NCBI GenBank assembly: GCA_030524745.1
Contig: JAUNGC010000024.1
Coordinates: 1-60,812 of the forward strand
DNA: 60,812 bases
Direction of reading: 5' to 3'
DNA from: Eubacteriales bacterium
GTDB lineage: Bacteria; Bacillota; Clostridia; Lachnospirales; Lachnospiraceae
Below, piece after piece: positions 45,214 through 53,343 of the stretch. A model generated the notes under the pieces. The model was not told the origin of the DNA, ran no database searches, and worked only from the letters and a program-made list of their open reading frames with translations. Numbering within the stretch: position 1 is the first letter of the stretch; each line of letters begins with the position of its first letter. The translations under genes were made by a program, and so were the position numbers.

Positions 45214-46635
45214 ATGCGCAAAACCCTTTACCTGAAATTTTTGCTGGCCTACCTGATTTTCGGCTGTTTTGGCTTTCTCGTTGTCGCCACCTTCGGCTCC
45301 AGCATGACAACGGAACATCTGAAACGCGAAAAGGCGGACGCCCTGTATAAAGAAGCGACCCTGATCGCCAATACTTACGCTTCCGACCTTTACAACAATG
45401 AAATATCTCTGGAAACGGTCAAGTCACAGCTTGACGCCCTGAGCACTTATCTTTCCGCCGAAGTATGGATCATCAATCCTTCCGGGCGCATGATCATGAC
45501 CACAAACGCGCCCCTGGACGTGGAAAACGAAACCCTTGTGGAAAACTTTGATCCCACCGTCACAGCCGGTTCCTACTATACGATCGGCAATTTCTTCGGC
45601 TGGTTCGGCGAGGACATGCTGAGCGTTTTCGCCCCCATCACTTCCAACTATAAAGTGCGGGGATATGTGGTCATCCATACAACCCTTTCCGCTATCCGCA
45701 CCTCCAGCGAGGGCCTGCTGAATATCTCCTACATCATGCTGGTGATCTTCTTCCTGCTTTCGCTCATCATTCTGATCTTTTTTACGGAAATGGTATATCT
45801 TCCGCTGCGGAAAATCACCGCCGCCACGGAACAATATGCGGCGGGAAATCTGCACTACGAACTGCAGGTGGACAGCGAAGATGAAATCGGCTATCTGGCC
45901 GCATCCCTCTCTTACATGGCGAACGAAATCGCCCGGAGTGAAGACAACCAGAAGAAATTCATCGCCAACGTCTCCCACGACTTCCGCTCTCCGCTCACTT
46001 CCATCAAAGGCTATCTGGAAGCGATGCAGGACGGCACCATACCAGCCGAACTGTATAATAAGTATCTGGGAATTCTTTTAAATGAAACGGACCGCCTGAT
46101 CAAACTGACCAACAGCCTGCTGACGCTGAACAACCTGAATATGAAAGGCGTCGTGCTGGAAAAAACGCAATTTGACATCAATCAGGTGATCCGCTCCACA
46201 GCGGCATCCTTCGAGGGCACCTGCCGCCAAAAGAAAATCGGCATTGATCTGGTGCTCACAGGCGAAACGCTTCCCGTGCTTGCCGATAAAAGCAAAATCG
46301 AGCAGGTACTATATAACCTGCTCGACAACGCCATCAAATTTTCCCATGCCGATTCGTCCATCAGGATCGAAACCTCGGAAAAGCACGGCAAGGTTTTTGT
46401 CTCCGTCAAGGATCATGGCATCGGCATTCCAAAAGACAGCTTGCGGCTCATCTTTGACCGCTTTTACAAAACCGACCTGTCCCGCGGCAAGGACAAAAAA
46501 GGCACCGGCCTGGGGCTTTCCATCACGAAGGAAATCATCCGGGCTCATAATGAAAATATCAACGTCATCAGCACCGAAGGCGTGGGGAGTGAGTTCATTT
46601 TCTCCCTACCAGTGGCGGATGAGGACGAAGATTGA
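45214..46635 (+). CDS. Membrane sensor histidine kinase
   Basis: 473 residues. Membrane helices at about 7-29 and 172-192 enclose an extracytoplasmic sensor domain of about 140 residues. Then HAMP (193-245), HisKA with phospho-accepting His255 (SHDFRSPLTSIKGYL) and HATPase_c with NLLDNAIKFS, DHGIGIP and GTGLGLS boxes. The ATG follows the regulator's TAA with no gap. The signal and target genes cannot be told from sequence. Confidence 0.95.
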   Translation: MRKTLYLKFLLAYLIFGCFGFLVVATFGSSMTTEHLKREKADALYKEATLIANTYASDLYNNEISLETVKSQLDALSTYLSAEVWIINPSGRMIMTTNAPLDVENETLVENFDPTVTAGSYYTIGNFFGWFGEDMLSVFAPITSNYKVRGYVVIHTTLSAIRTSSEGLLNISYIMLVIFFLLSLIILIFFTEMVYLPLRKITAATEQYAAGNLHYELQVDSEDEIGYLAASLSYMANEIARSEDNQKKFIANVSHDFRSPLTSIKGYLEAMQDGTIPAELYNKYLGILLNETDRLIKLTNSLLTLNNLNMKGVVLEKTQFDINQVIRSTAASFEGTCRQKKIGIDLVLTGETLPVLADKSKIEQVLYNLLDNAIKFSHADSSIRIETSEKHGKVFVSVKDHGIGIPKDSLRLIFDRFYKTDLSRGKDKKGTGLGLSITKEIIRAHNENINVISTEGVGSEFIFSLPVADEDED

Positions 46636-46643
46636 GAACAATT

Positions 46644-46690
46644 GCGGGGAATTACTTATGATTTTTTAGTGGTCGTAAGCAGCTCCCCGC
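46644..46690. terminator. Long hairpin between convergent genes
   Basis: GCGGGGA (46644-46650) pairs with TCCCCGC (46684-46690), with a further inner pairing of CTTATGA with TCGTAAG. It marks the end of the mutS2/two-component block and the start of the AT-rich island; likely a bidirectional terminator. Confidence 0.6.
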
Positions 46691-46704
46691 TAAAATTATG
46701 TAAT

Positions 46705-47631
46705 CTATAATCTGTCAAATATTGCAATATACTTTAATATTTCAGAATTTTTTGCAGTAATTGTATCTGCATATGCACTAATCGAAGTATTCTGTTCTAT
46801 TGCATTTGTATTATCAATCAGTCTCATGGAATTATCATATAATTTTTTTGCTACTCTATTTCCCTCATTTATTGCACTGTAAATAGCATACTGATTATTT
46901 TTGATTTCCTCCAGATGATTGATCACATCATCTAATTTACTTAATATTGCATTCAGCCGGATTTCATTTTCATAAATATTATAGGCGCCTTCGTGCCCTT
47001 CCAGCGAATTACATCTTCCCGAGTCAAAATACTCATAAAATGTAGCAATCGCTATGAAATTTCGATATTTTGGATAAATTACATTTAACTGATACAATTG
47101 ATTCAATGTTTGTCTTATTATATTTCTCTTTTGTACCAGAACTTCTATTTGAGAATGGATATTCTCTTTCTGTTGTAACGCCCTACTAATACGTTGCTTA
47201 TCTTTTTTTACTAATTCATTATATTCTCTGCATTTTCTCTCATAATCTGACTCTTTTTCACCAGAGTCACTCGCCCCGCCCCCCCAAATCATTAATAAAG
47301 ACAGTACAAAACCAATGGCCCCGCATACAATCATAATTATTTTGAGATCACTCCACTCTGCGCCACCACTAAATGCCCTAATAATGGCGTAAACGAAAAA
47401 AATGGGGATTCCTACTATTGCGCAAACCAAACTTATTAGTAGTACACCGAAAAGGTCTGCTATAAAATCTACAGCACCTGAGGAATGATGAGGCACTTCA
47501 GGTTCTGGGTAGTTCTTAGGTGTCACATTTATTCCATTTTCCTGGGTTTGTAACCAACTAATCGCCCGATTTAAGGTATATATTATTTTCTCCAACTCCA
47601 ATGCTTTCGCTAAATACAGTTTCAAGTCCAT
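46705..47631 (-). CDS. Membrane protein with coiled-coil C-terminus, unknown
   Basis: 308 residues, not recognised. N-terminal helical stretch (about 1-25), two membrane helices at about 52-88 and 96-118 with a short charged hairpin between, then a long helical/coiled-coil region (about 130-308) rich in Lys, Glu, Asn and Ile. AAGGAGG lies 8 bases before the ATG. AT-rich codon use compared with neighbours outside 46.6-49.4 kb. Last in a set with the cysteine-rich protein (13 bases upstream) and the DUF5685 protein. The shape suggests a membrane-anchored scaffold. Confidence 0.75.
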   Translation of the reverse strand: MDLKLYLAKALELEKIIYTLNRAISWLQTQENGINVTPKNYPEPEVPHHSSGAVDFIADLFGVLLISLVCAIVGIPIFFVYAIIRAFSGGAEWSDLKIIMIVCGAIGFVLSLLMIWGGGASDSGEKESDYERKCREYNELVKKDKQRISRALQQKENIHSQIEVLVQKRNIIRQTLNQLYQLNVIYPKYRNFIAIATFYEYFDSGRCNSLEGHEGAYNIYENEIRLNAILSKLDDVINHLEEIKNNQYAIYSAINEGNRVAKKLYDNSMRLIDNTNAIEQNTSISAYADTITAKNSEILKYIAIFDRL

Positions 47632-47644
47632 TAATGTTTCCTCC

Positions 47645-48085
47645 TTATAAGTTTACAGTTACTCCCTTACAACAACAATCCCATATCCAGCAGAATACCC
47701 CACCCGCACAAGATAGAGTACAACATAAGCTGCACACATTGCCACATGTTGTTTCACCGCATAATTCACAGCAACAACAGTCATTGCATCCATCACATAC
47801 ACCCTCACAGCAAGTATCTATTCCAATGCAGCAAATCAAATCACTCAAAAAATCATCATTATCCGAGCGTTCAATATGAATCTTCAGATTTGGATCTGCC
47901 TGCATGGTGCAGAGACAATCTACCGCTTTTTCAAAATTTGCATTCTGAATATAGTAATAACAATTAAGTTCATAATACTCCAGCATCGTCAGTTTATTTT
48001 TAAGTAGCGATATGCAATACTGAAAAGTATTCTCATCTTTGCTCCAGATGTTTTTAAATTGCTTCATTGCTTCTTCTGTGTACAT
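47645..48085 (-). CDS. Cysteine-rich protein, unknown
   Basis: 146 residues. The N-terminal half (about 1-75) is helical; the C-terminal part holds 20 cysteines within 55 residues, in CC, CxxC and CCCC groupings (for example CEGVCDGCNDCCCC), ending in a hydrophobic VTVNL. No signal peptide, so the cysteines are probably metal-binding rather than disulphide-bonded, unless it is exported by another route. The start overlaps the end of the DUF5685 gene by 32 bases in a different frame. Not recognised as a named family. Confidence 0.8.
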   Translation of the reverse strand: MYTEEAMKQFKNIWSKDENTFQYCISLLKNKLTMLEYYELNCYYYIQNANFEKAVDCLCTMQADPNLKIHIERSDNDDFLSDLICCIGIDTCCEGVCDGCNDCCCCELCGETTCGNVCSLCCTLSCAGGVFCWIWDCCCKGVTVNL

Positions 48086-48938
48086 GCGTTCTTTTCTCCT
48101 CTGCCTTCATAAGTGAATGTTCTATTCCAAAAGTTAATATATTCTCTATAATTTCTTTGTTTTTAGCAACTTCCACTTTTTTTATTTCCTGTGCTATACA
48201 AAATTTTAATAACAGCATAATTTTTCTCGTTTTCTCCAAAGCAGCCAAACGGCCTTTTTCCGGACTTATAAAAACGATTGGATTAAATTGATTTTTGCTG
48301 ATGTCGCTTTCAAAGTCCTCGTATGCATCCAGCGTATATATCAATTTTCCCACATGAAAATGCAACTGTACAACTGTGCCGTACATTTCACTTTCTGTTT
48401 CGATATCTCGAAGCCAATACTTAATGATTTCTACCAGCATATTACCTGTTGTATCTGCACAGGAATCCAGGTTACTATTCTCCTTTTCTCTTCTCCGTAA
48501 CAAATCGGCCTGGTCTTTTAAGCTTTCCAAAAGTCCCTTATGAGACTCGGACATTTCTTTATACCGCTTTTTTCCATGCAATATCCTTTTTAATATCCGC
48601 CATGGCAATTTGTTTCCATCATATTCATTATCCTCAAATTTTAAATCCAATAACGCCATATTAACAAAAGCCGAATATGCTAAAATGTCACCATTTATTT
48701 GAAGCTTCTTTTTCATAAAAGGATTCAAATGGCATCTTAGTGTAAGACTTTTTTCCGGATATTCCTTAAATGATTCTAAAAATAGCAAAGTATAAACAGA
48801 CTCATAATTCAAAAAGGCGGTCCAGAAAAAACCATAATCTTTTCTAATCTGGTTACATAGAGCACAGTAATAGGTAGAATACTTTCTTATATCCTTTAAT
48901 CGCATTTCATCTTTATAAGGACGTAAATATCCGAACAT
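48054..48938 (-). CDS. DUF5685 family protein
   Basis: 294 residues, all helical. It has the family start MFGYLRPYKDEM and the YYCALCNQIRKDYG motif (Cys25, Cys28), then RCHLNP (Cys69-His70), which together could form one metal site, and a LDAYEDFESDISKNQFNP segment near residue 205. Function unknown. AGGTGATGATAAG before the ATG. The end overlaps the cysteine-rich gene. Codon use is AT-rich like the rest of the island. Confidence 0.82.
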   Translation of the reverse strand: MFGYLRPYKDEMRLKDIRKYSTYYCALCNQIRKDYGFFWTAFLNYESVYTLLFLESFKEYPEKSLTLRCHLNPFMKKKLQINGDILAYSAFVNMALLDLKFEDNEYDGNKLPWRILKRILHGKKRYKEMSESHKGLLESLKDQADLLRRREKENSNLDSCADTTGNMLVEIIKYWLRDIETESEMYGTVVQLHFHVGKLIYTLDAYEDFESDISKNQFNPIVFISPEKGRLAALEKTRKIMLLLKFCIAQEIKKVEVAKNKEIIENILTFGIEHSLMKAEEKRTHVHRRSNEAI

Positions 48939-49076
48939 CTTATCATCACCTGTTTTTCACTTGTTAATTCTGCGGAACTTTTATTTATCCGGCCCCGCTG
49001 CTTTGCCAGGAACGACGGAGCCCTTATGATGAAGTATTTATAAAATCCTCCCGGAGGAGTGATTTTATCCATTAAA

Positions 49077-49235
49077 TCAATTCCCACCTGAAAATGCCGC
49101 CGGATAGTCGTTTGTCTGTACAAAGGCTGGCCCTTGCGGAAAATATTGTCTATTTTCCCAGGTTAAATAAACAAAAAAGAGGATAAAATACAAAACTATA
49201 GCCAACCCCCAAATATATATCTTCATTCTTTTCAT
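49077..49235 (-). CDS. 52-residue single-pass membrane peptide
   Basis: Begins MKRMKIYIWGLAIVLYF and ends AAFSGGN. One membrane helix at about 5-26, basic N-terminus (inside), then a 26-residue outer tail with an aromatic/Pro-rich stretch (YFPQGPAFVQTNDYP). GAGGGAAG lies before the ATG. It has the same AT-rich composition as the adjacent island and points toward the DUF5685 gene, 139 bases downstream. A short but plausible gene, not recognised as a family. Confidence 0.6.
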   Translation of the reverse strand: MKRMKIYIWGLAIVLYFILFFVYLTWENRQYFPQGPAFVQTNDYPAAFSGGN

Positions 49236-49264
49236 TTCCCACTTCCCTCTTCACTTGCATGAAA

Positions 49265-49316
49265 CTCTTTAAGAGATTTTTATAGTTCTTTAAGAGATAT
49301 TATATATCTCTTAAAG
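49265..49316. promoter_or_regulatory. CTTTAAGAGAT repeat cluster, probable XRE operator
   Basis: Copies CTCTTTAAGAGAT (49265-49277) and CTTTAAGAGAT (49288-49298), and an inverted copy ATCTCTTAAAG (49306-49316). The last two form a perfect 11-base inverted repeat with a 7-base TA-rich spacer that contains a minus-strand TATAAT. It lies between the divergent XRE gene and the DUF5685 island. Confidence 0.65.
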
Positions 49317-49389
49317 CTAATTTTCAAGGCTCAATTATAGAACTATTGTTTTTAATATAAAATAATTTGAAGAAAGCAGGATTTGAAAC

Positions 49390-49707
49390 ATGCAAAGAGG
49401 AATCCTTGGCAACGCCATCAGAAAAGCCCGGTTGGAAAAAGGTTTTTCTCAGGAAGAACTGGCTGAAATTGTGGATATTACGCCCACCCACATGAAACAT
49501 CTGGAAAGCGAACACAGAAAACCTTCCATCGAAGTATTAGAAAAGCTGATGATAGCATTGGATTTATCGTTTGACATGATCGTATTTCCGGAAATGGAGA
49601 AAATAAAAGCAGGTGATTGGCCTGTTTTACTTGCTGATTGCAGCAAAAGTGAGTTGAATATCATCCGGGATGTAATTATTTCCATGAAAAAGAACCGAAG
49701 CAGATAA
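49390..49707 (+). CDS. XRE-family regulator
   Basis: 105 residues. HTH_3 domain at about 6-66 (GNAIRKARLEKGFSQEELAEI, then PTHMKHLESEHRKPSIEVLEKL), followed by a short helical tail. AGGA upstream of the ATG. Divergent from the DUF5685 island, with a repeat cluster between them, and followed by a terminator. It probably controls the island and itself. Confidence 0.9.
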   Translation: MQRGILGNAIRKARLEKGFSQEELAEIVDITPTHMKHLESEHRKPSIEVLEKLMIALDLSFDMIVFPEMEKIKAGDWPVLLADCSKSELNIIRDVIISMKKNRSR

Positions 49708-49726
49708 AATATAATGATTCCATGTA

Positions 49727-49755
49727 AAAAGGGCGTCGCAGGATAACGCCCTTTT
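49727..49755. terminator. Bidirectional terminator between the XRE and Rpn genes
   Basis: AAAAGGGCGT (49727-49736) pairs perfectly with ACGCCCTTTT (49746-49755); T-run on both strands. Confidence 0.85.
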
Positions 49756-49779
49756 ACATTTTACATAATTATACAGGTT

Positions 49780-50802
49780 TTAAAATACCTCTTCCTCTCC
49801 GTAAATTTCCCGGCAAACTGCGCCGTCATCCCATTCCGGATGATCCGATATCATTTGGAAAATCGGTAAAATCCGCTCAAGAGGCTCTTCTAAATCATCC
49901 GCGATCTCCTCCGCTGTAAGCTGGCGGTTCTTTTTCCTCCGCACGAAAGATATCACGGTAAGGTTTTCTCCCTCATTCCTTCCTATCATCTTACTGTCCA
50001 TAAGCCATTCCCTTATTGCAGTGCACATATTATGCCCTCCTTCTTCACTCTGAAAATCTCTACGCTGTACTCCATCCAGACAACCTATTCCAAGAAAAGT
50101 TTCCAACAAATCACAACTCTCGTCATCCAGTTCTGCAAAACTGGTACTATTTTCTTTTATATACTCTCTCATTTTTCTTTTGTTTCCTGCATATGGCATA
50201 AGTTCAAATAACTGACGCAAGCCGGTTTTAAAATGGTTCGGATTCACATGTTTCCAATCAATCAAATTGATTTTAAAATCGGGGCAAAATTCCCGTAACC
50301 TTTCCAATCCCTTGGGAAATTCTATCATATCATGCAGTCTGGTAGGGCCCTCCCAGGGCTTCTCTCCATGATAGAAAACGATACAGCACACAGGAGACAA
50401 CTTGTCTTCCCGCCGTATACCACTTAAAAATTCAGCGCTGTCTTTCCATTCTCCCTGCTCTTTTCTCTCTTTTTTGATCTCCTTAACCTGCTGGTCATAG
50501 AGCAGCGCGCTGATCAGCATATCTTTCAGCGGCATAATATAGTTGCTGTCATGCTGATTTTCGAGAGAAATCAAGGCAAAATGTTCTCTCCCGTCATAGC
50601 GGAACAGACCATCCGCTGTCCGTTCCTTCTTCTTTTCCTTGCCATTACCATCCTGATAGATAATGGCTGCTGTCGGTGGGACTTTCTCCATCTTTGCAGG
50701 GTCTAAAACCTGTTTTCCCCGAAAAAGTCCTCCATTTACGAGGTCGCAGACATGTATCGGGTCCGCGACAATCGCTTTTCCTTTTGGGTCTGTGACACCC
50801 AA
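49780..50802 (-). CDS. Rpn-family nuclease-like protein (copy 3)
   Basis: 340 residues, starting with TTG at 50802 behind a strong AAAGGAGG (6-base spacing). Nuclease core: RTADGLFRYDGREHFALISLENQHD, key residues Asp (ADG) and E-x-Q (ENQ), then IMPLKDMLISALLYDQQV. The C-terminal end (QLTAEEIADDLEEPLERILPIFQMI) resembles the end of the protein at 13.2 kb. It is a more distant member than copies 1 and 4. Transcribed from a consensus promoter with a 155-base leader. Confidence 0.8.
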   Translation of the reverse strand: MGVTDPKGKAIVADPIHVCDLVNGGLFRGKQVLDPAKMEKVPPTAAIIYQDGNGKEKKKERTADGLFRYDGREHFALISLENQHDSNYIMPLKDMLISALLYDQQVKEIKKERKEQGEWKDSAEFLSGIRREDKLSPVCCIVFYHGEKPWEGPTRLHDMIEFPKGLERLREFCPDFKINLIDWKHVNPNHFKTGLRQLFELMPYAGNKRKMREYIKENSTSFAELDDESCDLLETFLGIGCLDGVQRRDFQSEEGGHNMCTAIREWLMDSKMIGRNEGENLTVISFVRRKKNRQLTAEEIADDLEEPLERILPIFQMISDHPEWDDGAVCREIYGEEEVF

Positions 50803-50962
50803 GATATGCCTCCTTTACAGATGTCTCTTACATCAAACGACACTTTCCCCTATTCTGGCATAACAACTTGAAAACACCGGGAGAAACTCCCGTCTGAACA
50901 TGCAAAAGAACAATAGAATCAACCACAGCCGAATGCTGAGGGAAATTATTCGGAACATCTTT

Positions 50963-50991
50963 ATCATAATTCCCGCGGCCTGATTTGTCAA
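50963..50991 (-). promoter_or_regulatory. Promoter of Rpn copy 3
   Basis: Minus strand: -35 TTGACA (50991-50986), 17-base spacer, -10 TATGAT (50968-50963). The leader to the TTG start is about 155 bases and contains a CGGGAG-AAA-CTCCCG hairpin (50878-50892). Confidence 0.7.
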
Positions 50992-51000
50992 TTATGATAT

Positions 51001-51078
51001 AAAAAAGACAAGCGTTCGCCGATTTAAAAAAGACAAGCGTTCGCCGCACATCAGCGCAGTCGAAACTCTTGTCTTTTC
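51001..51078 (-). terminator. trmL terminator with duplicated 3' arm
   Basis: On the minus strand AAAAGACAAG (about 51078-51069) pairs with CTTGTCTTTT of a 21-base unit at 51046-51026, followed by a T-run; the same 21-base unit occurs again at 51021-51001, giving a second CTTGTCTTTTTT. The start of the hairpin is 15 bases after the trmL stop. Confidence 0.75.
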
Positions 51079-51092
51079 TACTTTTTCCTTTT

Positions 51093-51611
51093 TCAATTTT
51101 TCCAGTGCAGCCGGTGCAGTTCTCCCGCTTCCTGCAGTCCGGCGAACTGATTCTGCCGCAGTGCCTCATACAGCACAATCGCCACGGAATTGGATAAATT
51201 CAGCGACCGGATCTGATCCAGCATGGGAATGCGGATGCAGGTTTCTTCGTGTTCCACCAGAATTTCTTCCGGAATGCCCGCGCTCTCTTTCCCGAACATG
51301 ATATAGTCGTCCGGTCCGATCTGCACGTCGCTGTATACATGCTTCGCTTTCGTCGTCGCCATCCAGAGTTTTACTCCGGCATTCTCCTGCAGGATCACCG
51401 GATTCTTTTCCAGAAAGTCTTCAAAGTTGATATAACGGCGCACATCCAGCTTATCCCAGTAGTCCATTCCGGCGCGCTTCAACTGCTTTTCATTCAGCGA
51501 AAATCCCAGCGGTTCGATCAGATGAAGCACCGCGCCGGTGGCCACACAGGTGCGCCCGATATTTCCCGTATTCTGGGGAATTTCCGGCTGGTGCAAAACG
51601 ATATTCAGCAT
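51093..51611 (-). CDS. trmL: tRNA (cytidine(34)-2'-O)-methyltransferase
   Basis: 172 residues, SPOUT fold. Family markers: LHQPEIPQNTGNIGRTC at the N-terminus, LIEPLGF near residue 33, MFGKESAGIPEE near residue 105 and the knot IRSLNLSNSVAIVLYEALRQ near residue 135. Methylates the wobble ribose of leucine tRNAs. Its ATG overlaps the end of the aminotransferase gene by 7 bases; last gene of the Lrp/aminotransferase/trmL set. Confidence 0.95.
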   Translation of the reverse strand: MLNIVLHQPEIPQNTGNIGRTCVATGAVLHLIEPLGFSLNEKQLKRAGMDYWDKLDVRRYINFEDFLEKNPVILQENAGVKLWMATTKAKHVYSDVQIGPDDYIMFGKESAGIPEEILVEHEETCIRIPMLDQIRSLNLSNSVAIVLYEALRQNQFAGLQEAGELHRLHWKN

Positions 51612-52786
51612 GATTCTTTCTCCGCTTTCAGTCTGCCGACGAAATCTGCCAGTCTCCCGATCGCAATTTTTAAGTTATCCAGAGAATACGCATAGGAGAT
51701 ACGCAGGAAACCTTCTCCGCAGTCGCCAAACGCGGTTCCCGGCACAACCGCAACCTTTTCCTCTTCCAGAAATCGCGTCGCAAATTCGTCGCTCGTCATG
51801 CCGAATTCTTTGATACAGGGAAACACATAAAATGCTCCGTAAGGCTCAAAGCAGGGCAGCCCCATCTCTCTAAACGCATGCATCAGGTAACGCCGCCGCT
51901 GGTTATACTCTTCCCGCATCTTTTCCACATCGCCGTCGCCGTTTTTCAACGCGTCCACCGCCGCATACTGGCTGGTAGTCGGCGCACACATGATGGCAAA
52001 CTGATGAATTTTAAGCATTTGCTCCGTGATAACCGCAGGAGCGCAGCAATACCCCAGACGCCATCCGGTCATCGCATAGGATTTTGAAAAGCCGTTAATC
52101 AGGACAGTGCGTTCCCGCATGCCCGGCAGTTCCGCGATGGAAACATGGCGCTCTGAATTGTAGGAAAGTTCCGCATAAATCTCATCGGAAATGACAAAAA
52201 TATCATGTTCGATGATGACCTTCGCAATCGCCTCCAAATCCTTTCTTTCCATGATCGCGCCGGTAGGATTATTGGGGAAAGGCAGGATCAGGACCTTTGT
52301 TTTGTCCGTGATCGCCGCTTCCAGTTCCTCTGCTGTCAGCCGGAATTCATTTTCCGCTTTCAGATCGATGATGACCGGAACCGCATCCGCCAGCACAGCG
52401 CAGGGCTCATAAGATACATAGGAAGGCTGGGGAATGATAACCTCTTCCCCCGGATTAATCATGGCGCGCAGCGCAATATCGATCGCTTCCGAGCCGCCTA
52501 CCGTGACGATCACTTCATCCTTATAGTCATATTCCAAATTGAAACGGCGCTTTAAGTAATGGCAGATTTCAACTTTTAATTCTTTCAGTCCTGCATTGGA
52601 CGTATAAAAGGTACGTCCCTTTTCCAGGGAATAAATTCCCTCATCCCTGATATGCCAGGGCGTATCAAAGTCAGGTTCCCCCACGCCGAGAGAGATCGCA
52701 TCCTCCATCTCGCTCACGATGTCGAAAAACTTCCGGATACCTGACGGTTTAATCGCAACAATTTTGTCAGATACTGGATTTCTCAT
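51605..52786 (-). CDS. Class I/II aminotransferase (PLP)
   Basis: 393 residues, fold type I. GVGEPDFDTP near residue 34, FPNNPTGA near residue 173 and the PLP lysine in NGFSKSYAMTGWRLGY near residue 235. It belongs to the AspC/PatA/DapL-like group; the amino donor cannot be told. Overlaps the Lrp gene by 4 bases (ATGA), so Lrp probably controls it directly. Confidence 0.9.
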   Translation of the reverse strand: MRNPVSDKIVAIKPSGIRKFFDIVSEMEDAISLGVGEPDFDTPWHIRDEGIYSLEKGRTFYTSNAGLKELKVEICHYLKRRFNLEYDYKDEVIVTVGGSEAIDIALRAMINPGEEVIIPQPSYVSYEPCAVLADAVPVIIDLKAENEFRLTAEELEAAITDKTKVLILPFPNNPTGAIMERKDLEAIAKVIIEHDIFVISDEIYAELSYNSERHVSIAELPGMRERTVLINGFSKSYAMTGWRLGYCCAPAVITEQMLKIHQFAIMCAPTTSQYAAVDALKNGDGDVEKMREEYNQRRRYLMHAFREMGLPCFEPYGAFYVFPCIKEFGMTSDEFATRFLEEEKVAVVPGTAFGDCGEGFLRISYAYSLDNLKIAIGRLADFVGRLKAEKESC

Positions 52787-53265
52787 GGTGTAATTTTCTC
52801 CCTCTGGTCTTCATATTTTTTGCTCAGAATCGTTCCGTGGTCTTTGTATTTTTTCAGAATAAAATGAGTCGCCGTGCTCAAAACGCTGTCCAGCGGCGCA
52901 AGCTTATCGGAAACAAATGCCGACACTTCTTTTAAGGATTTGCCCTCCAGCGTAATCAGCAGGTCAAAGCCGCCGGAGATCAGATATACCGCATTCACTT
53001 CCGGATATTTATAAATGCGCTCCGCAATATTGTCAAATCCCTGCCCTCTCTGTGGCGTCACGCGCACCTCGATCAGCGCCGATACCTTTTCGATGCTCGT
53101 TTTTTCCCAGTCGATCAGCGTGTGATAACCGCAGATGATGCCTTCCGCTTCCATCGCGGCCATCTCGTTCACCACGTCAATCTCCTCCACCCCGAGAATG
53201 ACGGCCAGTTCCTTTAAATTGATACGGCTGTTTCTCTCAATAATTCTCAACAATTCTTCTCTCAT
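52783..53265 (-). CDS. Lrp/AsnC family regulator
   Basis: 160 residues. N-terminal winged HTH (about 1-50; RINLKELAVILGVEEIDVVNEM) and a C-terminal RAM/ligand domain (about 65-145; NAVYLISGGFDLLITLEG). Lrp-type proteins sense an amino acid. GAGG before the ATG. Coupled to the aminotransferase gene, which it probably regulates. Confidence 0.92.
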   Translation of the reverse strand: MREELLRIIERNSRINLKELAVILGVEEIDVVNEMAAMEAEGIICGYHTLIDWEKTSIEKVSALIEVRVTPQRGQGFDNIAERIYKYPEVNAVYLISGGFDLLITLEGKSLKEVSAFVSDKLAPLDSVLSTATHFILKKYKDHGTILSKKYEDQREKITP

Positions 53266-53343
53266 TTTTTCCTCGTTTCTGCCGCCAAAGCGGCCATATG
53301 TTTCATAGCCGGAAGCATATCCGGCCCGCTTTGCAGTCCTGCT

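Larger units (their letters stand above)
48939..49389. other. Gap upstream of the DUF5685 island, with small gene and operator
   Basis: Holds a 52-codon gene at 49077-49235 (minus strand), an inverted repeat TAAAATC...GATTTTA around CCTCC/GGAGG at about 49040-49066, and a cluster of CTTTAAGAGAT repeats at 49265-49316 between the divergent island and the XRE gene. Confidence 0.6.

Noticed and set aside
48896-49123. 75-codon frame between DUF5685 and the small peptide gene
   Set aside because: Overlaps both the DUF5685 start and the better-supported 52-codon gene; no ribosome binding site.
51001-51046. Possible CRISPR-like or insertion-sequence repeat
   Set aside because: Only two units 25 bases apart that match the arm of the trmL terminator; better explained as a local duplication.
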